From: Planctomycetaceae bacterium UBA969 | Lineage (GTDB): Bacteria; Planctomycetota; Planctomycetia; Gemmatales; Gemmataceae | Direction of reading: 5' to 3' | NCBI GenBank assembly: GCA_002303765.1 | Contig: DBCB01000244.1 | Span: forward strand, 3,438-11,965 | Length of the DNA: 8,528 nucleotides | Position numbers and translations under genes: made by a program | The notes under the pieces: model-generated | What the model was told of the DNA's origin: nothing | Seen by the model: only the letters and a program-made list of their open reading frames with translations | The model's database searches: none | Shown here: positions 1-6,356 of the stretch, piece by piece | Numbering within the stretch: position 1 is the first letter of the stretch | Layout: each line of letters opens with the position of its first letter

Positions 1-82
1 AGTCTTGCTTTAATATGGCATCCCCATGGATCTCACCTAACAAATGTATGTCAGAATCCAATGTCCGGGGTGTGATGTTCAT
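1..82 (-). CDS. 5' end of a gene cut by the window edge, possibly phosphoenolpyruvate carboxylase
   Basis: Twenty-seven codons are open from an ATG at 80-82 to the left edge with no stop. An AAAGG-type ribosome binding site lies just upstream of this ATG on the minus strand, so the start is plausible. The peptide contains LDSDIHLLGEIHGDAILKQD, which resembles the conserved start of bacterial phosphoenolpyruvate carboxylase (a pattern like LR-DI-LLG-LLG-I-Q-). That cytoplasmic enzyme forms oxaloacetate from phosphoenolpyruvate and bicarbonate. Only the N-terminus is visible, no catalytic residue can be checked, and the His within the LLGEIHG stretch is not typical, so the family call is tentative. 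The gene lies 235 bp beyond the DUF1501 gene on the same strand, which suggests its own promoter. Confidence 0.42.
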   Translation of the reverse strand, partial: MNITPRTLDSDIHLLGEIHGDAILKQD

Positions 83-317
83 GTTGACCTTTTCTTTTTG
101 AAATAAAAAAGTAATTAAACCTATAAGTTAAATAAGTTAGATTGCTAAAACTATCGATCTATAACCTTAAAGAATCAAAAAAAACTATTTCGTGAATTTA
201 TTAATAAATAAACTAAGCCCCAAAACTTTACCTATAAAACCTTCATCACTTATTTTATAAAATCTCTTTTTGATGTCATCTTAAACAAACAAGCGTTTTC
301 GAATTATTTTTACACGG
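83..317. other. AT-rich intergenic region with a 14-bp palindrome and a weak promoter candidate
   Basis: No coding potential is seen. A perfect 14-bp palindrome, ATTTATTAATAAAT, lies at 196-209. Its pure A/T make-up means it could be chance. An 8-bp direct repeat, ATAAGTTA, occurs at 123-130 and 132-139. On the minus strand a possible promoter for the leftmost gene has a -35 TTGATT (173-178), a 17-bp spacer and a -10 GATAGT (150-155), each matching four of six consensus bases. No GC-rich hairpin followed by a T-run was found, so no intrinsic terminator for the DUF1501 operon can be called. Confidence 0.4.
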
Positions 318-1760
318 TTACGACAAAATATCTTTTATTATTTTTGCAGGTTCGACACCAGTCAACTTGGCATTAAGGCCTTGAAATTTAAATGTTAATG
401 AATCGTGGTTAATCCCTAGCTGATTTAAAATAGTAGCATTCAAATCGTATACGCTCACAGGATTTTCAGTGATGTTATAACAAAAATCATCAGTTGAACC
501 ATACGCAAAACCTTTTTTGATACCGGCTCCTGCCAGAAAAACAGAATAGCACCGGGGATGATGATCTCGGCCATAATTATTCTCTGTAATACCGCCCTGC
601 GAATAAATCGTTCTCCCAAATTCTCCTCCCCAAACTATCAGGGTATCTTCCAATAGCCCTCGCTGCTTAAGATCAGTAATCAAAGCTGCAGTAGCTTTAT
701 CAACATCATTACACTGCCCTCTAATAGCATTAGGTAATCCGCCATGGTGATCCCATCCCATATGAAAAAGCTGGATAAACCTAACATTGCGTTCAGCTAG
801 CCTTCGTGCAAGCAAGCAATTGGAAGCATAACTTCCGGGCTTGGAAACATCGGGGCCGTAAAGATCTAAAATATGTTTGGGTTCTTTAGAGGTATCGAGC
901 AGATCAGGAACACTAGTTTGCATCCGGAACGCCATTTCATATTGGCTAATTCTTGTTTGAATTTCCGGATCGCCAACAGCATCAAAATGTTTTTTATTGA
1001 GAGCGGCAATTCTATCAAGCGAATCACGCCTAACCCCGGAATCTAAACCTGCGGGGTTTGATAAATACAAAACAGCATCGCCTTTGTTTCTGAACTTTAC
1101 TCCTTGATGTTTTGAAGGTAGAAATCCTGCACTCCAAAGACGATCGTAAAGAGGTTGATCATCAGGCCTGCCAGTGCCGAATGAAGTAAGGACAACATAT
1201 GCAGGTAATTCCTGATTTTCGCTACCCAATCCATAACTAACCCAGGAACCAATGCTAGGTTTACCAGCTAATTGAGAACCTGTTTGGCAAAAAGTAATAG
1301 CAGGGTCATGGTTGATTGCTTCGGTATGCATAGATCGGATTAAAGTTATATCATCTGCAACAGAAGATATTGCAGGAATCAAATCACTTAACTCCATGCC
1401 GGACTTACCATGTTTTGCAAATTTAAAAATGGAAGGGGCAATGGGAAATTTAGACTGGCCCGAAGTCATTGTGGTAAGGCGTTGGCCTTTTCTTATAGAA
1501 TCAGGAAGATCCTCACCTTTTCTAGCAATCATCGCAGGCTTATTGTCAAACAAATCCATCTGGGAAGGGGCACCCGATTGAAAAAGATAAATAACTCTTT
1601 TTGCTTTGGGTTTGATGTTGGTTGTATTCCCAAATAACCCTTGCGAATTCAAGGAATCCATTGCAGCAGCAGTCATTACCGAAGAAGCACCTTTAAAAAA
1701 AGCCCTTCGGTTTAATTGGTCTTGGAATTGCAAAAGACTGGAAATTTTCATTGGTATCAT
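318..1760 (-). CDS. DUF1501 family secreted protein with a twin-arginine signal
   Basis: This 480-residue protein belongs to the DUF1501 family, which has an alkaline-phosphatase/sulfatase-like fold and no established reaction. An NRRAFFKGA twin-arginine motif at residues 17-25, followed by a weakly hydrophobic Ala-rich stretch, predicts Tat export of a folded protein. Family hallmarks are present in order: SGAPSQMDLFDNKP (62-75), H145 and H151-D152, GWDHHG (335-340), GGEFGRT (378-384) and GRDHHP (397-402). The Asp, His and Glu residues are candidate metal ligands. The length is typical and the C-terminus looks complete. ATG at residue 4 is an alternative start: an AGG lies about 10 bases before it, whereas the same AGG is only about 3 bases before the first ATG. 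The gene starts 22 bp after the cytochrome-like gene, so the two are probably co-transcribed. The pairing is characteristic of planctomycetes; the substrate is unknown. Confidence 0.9.
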   Translation of the reverse strand: MIPMKISSLLQFQDQLNRRAFFKGASSVMTAAAMDSLNSQGLFGNTTNIKPKAKRVIYLFQSGAPSQMDLFDNKPAMIARKGEDLPDSIRKGQRLTTMTSGQSKFPIAPSIFKFAKHGKSGMELSDLIPAISSVADDITLIRSMHTEAINHDPAITFCQTGSQLAGKPSIGSWVSYGLGSENQELPAYVVLTSFGTGRPDDQPLYDRLWSAGFLPSKHQGVKFRNKGDAVLYLSNPAGLDSGVRRDSLDRIAALNKKHFDAVGDPEIQTRISQYEMAFRMQTSVPDLLDTSKEPKHILDLYGPDVSKPGSYASNCLLARRLAERNVRFIQLFHMGWDHHGGLPNAIRGQCNDVDKATAALITDLKQRGLLEDTLIVWGGEFGRTIYSQGGITENNYGRDHHPRCYSVFLAGAGIKKGFAYGSTDDFCYNITENPVSVYDLNATILNQLGINHDSLTFKFQGLNAKLTGVEPAKIIKDILS

Positions 1761-1782
1761 GCCTATAACTAAGGTTTTAAAA

Positions 1783-4700
1783 CTATTCTCGATTTACTAC
1801 TTCATCTAAATTGAGAAGAATATTTGCAGAAAGAGTAAAAGCTGCCAATTCATTAATATCAATTGTGTTTGCACTAGAGGATTCACCAAGCGAGGTAAAT
1901 CGTTTAGCATTTTCCGGTTTCGATTTAAAATCTAGATAATCTTTATGGAAGCCCTTTATCAATATTGATAACTCCGATGAATCTGGATGTCTGCCGGTAA
2001 CAATTCTAAAACCAGTGGTTAATTTATCTTCGGGAGTATTCCCACCTTCACGAATCATTTTTTCAGCAAGTTTTCGTGCTGCTTCAACATAAGTAATCTC
2101 ATTTAATAAAGCTAATGCTTGAAGTGGGGTATTAGTTCTGGATCTTTTAACGCTACAAGCTTCACGGTTAGGCGCATCAAAAAGAAGCATGGTGGGAGGA
2201 GCTGCTGTCCTTTTCCAGATGGTATACATTGTCCTTCGGTAAAGGGCTTCCCCTTTGTCATGCTTATAATTCCTGAGATCCCCATATCGACTTGTTTCAT
2301 CCCAAACCCCCTCAGGCATATAAGGACGAACAGAGGGGCCACCTGTTTTATTTACCATTAATCCACTTGCAAACAGCGCTTGGTCTCTAAGAGTTTCACC
2401 AGACAAACGAAGCCTAGAACCTCGGGCTAGCAGTCGGTTTTCAGGGTCTATATTTAGCAAGTTAGAATTAAGATTAGAAGACTGTTGATAAACAGAACTC
2501 ATTACCACTATTTTTTGCATCGCTTTCATGTCCCAATTCAAAGATACAAACTTACTTGCAAGCCAATCCAATAACTCCGGGTGAGATGGGAAATCGGACT
2601 GAGCACCAAAGTTTTCGCTAGTACGAACTAAGCCATACCCAAAAAACTTTTCCCACATGCGGTTAACCCATACTCTTGATGTGAGGGGATTCGAAGGGTC
2701 GACCATCCAGTAAGCTAGCCCCAACCTATTCATAGGCTTGTCTTTGGGAAGCGGGGGAAGAACTGAGGGTAAACCGGCAACCACTTTTGATCCTTTTTTG
2801 TCATATTCGCCACGAATAAGCATGAAAGTATCTCTGACTGGTCCTTCTTTCATTACCATAACACCGGGTATATTTTTCTTACTATCAGCAAGATTATTTT
2901 TAAGAAGAAGAAGTTTGTCGCTGGCTAACTTATGTTCTTTGAAAGATGTAGCCTTGTAATATTTCCTTAATTCTTCTTTTTGTAGAAGTGATCTTTTCTG
3001 GATATCAATTTCAAGTATTTTCGTAACACTTACCGGAATCTGAAAACCATTGAGGGTAATTAATTCTCCAGGGACTGATGAAATAGCGACCTTGAAACGA
3101 CCAATATTATGATGGGATAAAGCTTGGTGAGACAAACTAATTTTTATTGTGGCATTTTCGGGAATATCAACCAATTGAGGCGATACAAACATGGCTTTAG
3201 TATTATCCCGTCGAGTCGGCCCATCAACAGCCCAGCCTTTGGAAGAATCATTTCTTACGACATTAGCAATATCCCAACCTTTTTGCGAATAATCAGCGAT
3301 CGCTTTATTGAAAGATATTTTAAGAGGTACTTTTAATGAAGGAGAAGATAACTCCGCTTCAATTTTTGAGAGCACAAAGTTCCCATTAGAAAACCGTCCC
3401 AAACTTTGATTGGGCAAGGAGGGATCTGGAAAGCATTCCAATAAAATTGCTGAAAAAGCACCTTTCGATACATTAGCTGTAATGGTGTAAATATCATTGG
3501 CAGGATTTTTACCACCAGCAAGATAGGAGCCATCCGGAAGTTTGCTAAATTTTGCACCTCCTTCAGATTTTACATTCGTTGGATTTAAAGGAATCCAAAT
3601 ATTATCTGTGGATTTAACTTTCGCTTTAAAAACCGGTTCCCACTCCTTAATCATATGATCAACTTTTTCATCAAGTTTTAAAATCAACGCCTCTTGTTCT
3701 TTAATTGCAAGTTCGATTTTCAAAGACTCTGCACTTTGTAAAGGAGATTCAATTTTTTCAACGGGATCAGTATTACCACCCGTTTGATTTCCTGCCAAGG
3801 TTCCACTTTCAGGAAGATTGTTGAAAAATGCAAAGAATTGGTAAAACTCTTTTTGTGATATTGGATCATATTTATGATCATGACACCGAGCGCAAGCCAT
3901 GGTTAACCCTAACCAAGTTTGGCTAGTAGTGTCAACCCGGTCAATAACATTTTCAATCCGCCATTCTTCTGCAATAAGTCCACCTTCGCCATTAAGGCGA
4001 TGGTTCCGATTAAATCCTGTTGCAATAATTTGAGATTTGGTGGCATTAGGAAGCATGTCACCAGCAATTTGTTCAATGGTGAATTGATTAAAAGGCATGT
4101 TTGAGTTGTAAGCATTAATAACCCAATCTCGCCAAGGCCACATACTTCGACTTGAATCGGTTTGGAAACCATTACTATCCGCGAACCTAGCATAATCAAG
4201 CCATTGCATAGCCATTCGCTCGCCGTACTGATTTGAAGCAAGCAAGCGATCAACAACTTTTTCGTAGGCTTGGGGAGAATCATCACGAAGAAAATCATCA
4301 ATTTCTTTTAATGTTGGGGGCAACCCAATTAAATCTAAAGTAAGCCTTCGGATTAAAACCTCTTTGGAGGCTTGAGACGATGGAATTATATTATTAGATT
4401 CGAGGCGGCTAAGCACAAAAGCATCGATAGGAGTCTTAACCCACTTGCTATTAATAACACCAGGAACACTACTTGATTTGGGAACAACAAAAGCCCAATG
4501 CTCTCCATAATTTGCACCTTCATTAATCCATTGTTTGATCAGCTTAATTTGATCAGCGTTAAGTTTTTTACCTGATTTTAACGGTGGCATTAACCCATCG
4601 CCTTCAACTTCAATTCGATGAACTAATTCACTATTCTTTGCATCCCGCAGCAAAATGTTTTTAGTCCCTGATTTACCAACAGCGAAAACCCCTTCTTTGG

Positions 4701-4884
4701 TATCCAAACGATAATTAGCTTTTCGGTGGGACTGATCCGGCCCATGACACTGAAAACAATTCTCAGAAAGAATAGGCCGAATTTGTCTATTAAAATCAAT
4801 CTCGACTGCGTTAACAAATTGCCCACAGATAAAGGCAACCAAAAAAGAGACAAAAATATTAATACAAAATGAAGTGATATGCAT
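1783..4884 (-). CDS. PSCyt1-PSCyt2(DUF1549)-PSD1(DUF1553) exported cytochrome-like protein
   Basis: This 1033-residue protein starts with a Sec-type signal peptide (residues 1-26, hydrophobic core FVSFLVAFI). A PSCyt1 cytochrome c module follows, with heme motif CFQCH at 43-47 and a likely distal Met in GLMPP (M99). DUF1549/PSCyt2 spans about 150-360 and holds a second CxxCH, CARCHDHKYD, at 331-340. Residues about 425-620 form a beta-rich insert, flanked by charged helical, coiled-coil-like segments at about 383-415 and 625-668. DUF1553/PSD1 spans about 710-1030, with NPLTSRVWVNRMW (732-744), FPSHPELLDWLA (765-776) and TGGPSVRPY (847-855). The length and order are those of full-length planctomycete members. 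GGCGGA nine bases before the ATG supports the start. It is the first gene of an operon with the DUF1501 gene. It probably acts outside the cytoplasmic membrane in electron transfer; partner and substrate are unknown. Confidence 0.92.
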   Translation of the reverse strand: MHITSFCINIFVSFLVAFICGQFVNAVEIDFNRQIRPILSENCFQCHGPDQSHRKANYRLDTKEGVFAVGKSGTKNILLRDAKNSELVHRIEVEGDGLMPPLKSGKKLNADQIKLIKQWINEGANYGEHWAFVVPKSSSVPGVINSKWVKTPIDAFVLSRLESNNIIPSSQASKEVLIRRLTLDLIGLPPTLKEIDDFLRDDSPQAYEKVVDRLLASNQYGERMAMQWLDYARFADSNGFQTDSSRSMWPWRDWVINAYNSNMPFNQFTIEQIAGDMLPNATKSQIIATGFNRNHRLNGEGGLIAEEWRIENVIDRVDTTSQTWLGLTMACARCHDHKYDPISQKEFYQFFAFFNNLPESGTLAGNQTGGNTDPVEKIESPLQSAESLKIELAIKEQEALILKLDEKVDHMIKEWEPVFKAKVKSTDNIWIPLNPTNVKSEGGAKFSKLPDGSYLAGGKNPANDIYTITANVSKGAFSAILLECFPDPSLPNQSLGRFSNGNFVLSKIEAELSSPSLKVPLKISFNKAIADYSQKGWDIANVVRNDSSKGWAVDGPTRRDNTKAMFVSPQLVDIPENATIKISLSHQALSHHNIGRFKVAISSVPGELITLNGFQIPVSVTKILEIDIQKRSLLQKEELRKYYKATSFKEHKLASDKLLLLKNNLADSKKNIPGVMVMKEGPVRDTFMLIRGEYDKKGSKVVAGLPSVLPPLPKDKPMNRLGLAYWMVDPSNPLTSRVWVNRMWEKFFGYGLVRTSENFGAQSDFPSHPELLDWLASKFVSLNWDMKAMQKIVVMSSVYQQSSNLNSNLLNIDPENRLLARGSRLRLSGETLRDQALFASGLMVNKTGGPSVRPYMPEGVWDETSRYGDLRNYKHDKGEALYRRTMYTIWKRTAAPPTMLLFDAPNREACSVKRSRTNTPLQALALLNEITYVEAARKLAEKMIREGGNTPEDKLTTGFRIVTGRHPDSSELSILIKGFHKDYLDFKSKPENAKRFTSLGESSSANTIDINELAAFTLSANILLNLDEVVNRE

Positions 4885-5263
4885 GATCGTAAATCCGCCT
4901 ATTAAGTTCTTAGGAGCAATGGCTTTAATAACAGAAGCAAGATCTATTCTTGTAAGTTAAAAATCAAGCCTCTGAAGATTGTAACTGAAAGTTTCAAGAT
5001 CAAAACTAAATAAATGCAAACAGGAACGTTTTGGGATTAACTACCCAAAACATAAACACCCCGTGAACCAATGCTGCCTCGGCCAAATTATTAAAACCCT
5101 TTATTGAAAAATATCTTAGATGAACCATTAATAATTTGAAACATTCTCATAGATTTTCAACCGCTTTCCCAACTTTCCACCTTAACAAAATCATGGGATG
5201 CGTTGTTATCACAGTCATCAATAATAGAGTCAACTTTGAGGCGAAGCTTTACGTTAGCCAAAT
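4885..5263. other. 379-bp intergenic region upstream of the cytochrome-like operon
   Basis: This gap lies between the 3' end of the B12-type regulator and the start of the cytochrome-like gene, both on the minus strand. It should hold the promoter of the DUF1501 operon, but no convincing -35/-10 pair was found. TACAAT- and TAGATC-like boxes occur on the minus strand without well-spaced -35 partners. The clearest structure is the inverted repeat at 5028-5051. An open frame without a good start, overlapping the regulator's 3' end, runs on the minus strand down to a TGA at 5157-5159. A 24-codon plus-strand ATG frame begins at 5193. Neither is called as a gene. Confidence 0.5.
5028..5051. repeat. 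Perfect 8-bp inverted repeat with an 8-base loop
   Basis: GTTTTGGG (5028-5035) and CCCAAAAC (5044-5051) are exact reverse complements separated by ATTAACTA. It lies about 210 bp beyond the end of the B12-type regulator and 144 bp before the cytochrome-like gene. No T-run follows on either strand, so it is not a standard intrinsic terminator. It could be an operator, an RNA stem at the end of the regulator transcript, or chance. Confidence 0.55.
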
Positions 5264-6175
5264 TTAAACCGGTAAAGGTGGTCTTCCACGCTGGGGCAAA
5301 ACGGCAGGGGGAAATAATCCTCTAGCGTAGTCGGCCAAATGACACATCGTGTCGCCATAAAAATGAAACTTTATTTTTTTTCGAATCGCAGGAGTTAACC
5401 CTTGCCCACCAACTACTAGCACAGAACCCGCGCTACAGACTTTTTCAAATAGTAAAAGATTGTCTTTAACAAATTCATCAATATTCGAAATATTGGTTGT
5501 AGACATCCAAACCAGCCTGGGGTTGAAGTGATTGATACCATCAATAAACGACTGAATCGGGGTATTAGAGCCAATATTTACTGTATTCCAACCAAGATCA
5601 AACAATAAAATATCTACCAGCATATTGCTTAATTGATAATGGTCATTAGTGATACAGCCCCCAATCGCAATCGGCCCGTTAGTATTATCTCTTGAGTTGA
5701 TAAAGTTACGCAATTTAAAAAGAGTAGAAATGCAAATCTGAGTAGCGCAATGTTCATAAAAAATTGGGAGGGTCCCGTTCACCCACTCTTCACCAATTCT
5801 AGCCATACTAGGTTGAATAATTTCATCTGTAATTTTCTCAATAGGCATTTTGTTTTTATAAGCAGATAAAATAATATTATTGCAAGATAGTAGACTTTGA
5901 TTACGAAGAGCTTGATAAAAATTATCAGCAGAAATCTGAAGAAATTTGCTATTATTCGGTTGGGTTTCGATTAAAGGCAATTTAGAAAAATCCCCAACGG
6001 GCAACACTCCTTGTCGTGAAAGTCTAATTAAATCAGCTACTAAAATTTTCCGATGACCGCCCGGAGTTATGTCAGCTGGAAGGATTTTGTCATCCACCCA
6101 CCTTTTAACCGTTGAAACACTTACACCAAGAATCTTACCGGCTAACTGGCTTGAAATATATTGGGCTACATCCAT
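5264..6175 (-). CDS. MerR-type regulator with a cobalamin-binding domain (CarH/LitR-like)
   Basis: This is a 303-residue cytoplasmic DNA-binding protein. Residues 1-55 form a MerR/excisionase-type helix-turn-helix (LAGKILGVSVSTVKRWVDD) followed by the wing motif TPGGHRKI (37-44). Residues about 80-160 match the helical B12-binding cap and contain W131-x9-E141-H142, the CarH signature that lies over adenosylcobalamin. Residues about 166-290 form the Rossmann B12 domain, with H179 at the lower-ligand position, S225 and a GG at 256-257. The surrounding motif is NDHYQL rather than the usual E/D-x-H-x-x-G, so the site is divergent. The length is close to that of CarH. The gene is divergent from a sigma factor, which suggests it controls that promoter and its own. 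The start is the first ATG; the ribosome binding site is weak. Domain assignment is firm; light sensing is inferred. Confidence 0.88.
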   Translation of the reverse strand: MDVAQYISSQLAGKILGVSVSTVKRWVDDKILPADITPGGHRKILVADLIRLSRQGVLPVGDFSKLPLIETQPNNSKFLQISADNFYQALRNQSLLSCNNIILSAYKNKMPIEKITDEIIQPSMARIGEEWVNGTLPIFYEHCATQICISTLFKLRNFINSRDNTNGPIAIGGCITNDHYQLSNMLVDILLFDLGWNTVNIGSNTPIQSFIDGINHFNPRLVWMSTTNISNIDEFVKDNLLLFEKVCSAGSVLVVGGQGLTPAIRKKIKFHFYGDTMCHLADYARGLFPPAVLPQRGRPPLPV

Positions 6176-6215
6176 TATTTATTTAACTCGCTGAAAACTT
6201 TTGATAATAAATATC

Positions 6216-6237
6216 ATTGTATCCTATCGTCATTCTA
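6216..6237 (-). promoter_or_regulatory. Candidate -10 boxes for the B12-type regulator gene
   Basis: Reading towards the regulator, TAGAAT (6237-6232) and TACAAT (6221-6216) each match five of six bases of the -10 consensus. Neither has a convincing -35 at 16-18 bp; the closest is TTTAGA, 16 bp before TAGAAT. An ACGATAGGA box sits between the two candidates. This is a weak call based on sequence likeness only. Confidence 0.3.
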
Positions 6238-6251
6238 CAGGATAAAACAAC

Positions 6252-6333
6252 AATCTAAAACTAAATCGTGCAAATCGTTTTATTTATGTTGACACTTCCA
6301 AATCGCTCCGGTAATCTAAATTGAACGATATGA
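6252..6333. repeat. Cluster of AAATCG/ACGAT elements, candidate operators
   Basis: AAATCG occurs three times on the plus strand, at 6263-6268, 6272-6277 and 6300-6305. The first two extend to AAATCGT with a 9-bp period. AATCTAAA flanks the set at 6252-6259 and 6313-6320. ACGATATGA lies at 6325-6333, and its near-inverse TCCTATCGT lies just outside the cluster at 6222-6230. Two AAATCG copies are upstream of the predicted sigma -35 and one is between the -35 and the -10. This is where a repressor would act, and the direct-repeat layout recalls CarH operators. Binding by the adjacent regulator is inferred. Confidence 0.5.
6289..6317 (+). promoter_or_regulatory. Predicted promoter of the sigma factor gene
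   Basis: A perfect -35 box TTGACA (6289-6294) is followed by a 17-bp spacer and TAATCT (6312-6317). The latter matches the -10 consensus at only three of six positions, including the first two bases and the last. The predicted transcript would start near 6324, giving a leader of about 33 bases. A strong -35 with a poor -10 fits a promoter that needs a regulated or alternative polymerase, but it may also be chance. Confidence 0.5.
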
Positions 6334-6343
6334 ACCTTTAGTG

Positions 6344-6349
6344 AAGGAG
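6344..6349 (+). promoter_or_regulatory. Strong ribosome binding site of the sigma factor gene
   Basis: AAGGAG lies seven bases before the ATG at 6357 and fixes that start codon. It is much stronger than the site in front of the divergent regulator, which suggests the sigma factor is translated more efficiently per transcript. Confidence 0.8.
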
Positions 6350-6356
6350 TGTTTTA

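Noticed and set aside
196..209. The 14-bp palindrome ATTTATTAATAAAT as an operator or terminator
   Set aside because: It contains only A and T in a very AT-rich gap, where such palindromes arise easily, and it has no GC stem or T-run.
3909..4301. A 130-codon minus-strand open frame inside the cytochrome-like gene
   Set aside because: It lies entirely within the DUF1549 region in another frame. Its translation is a low-complexity Leu/Met-rich product with no family likeness, while the main frame has conserved motifs throughout.
5193..5267. A 24-codon plus-strand ATG frame near the regulator's 3' end
   Set aside because: It has no ribosome binding site, is very short, overlaps the regulator's stop, and shows no recognisable motif.
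5264..5330. Frameshift at the end of the B12-type regulator
   Set aside because: The protein already has the full length expected for CarH-like proteins and a complete B12 domain, so a broken gene is not needed to explain the tail.
6202..6216. Inverted repeat TGATA-N5-TATCA upstream of the B12-type regulator as a MerR operator
   Set aside because: The arms are only five bases and AT-rich. The repeated AAATCG/ACGAT elements nearby are a stronger candidate.
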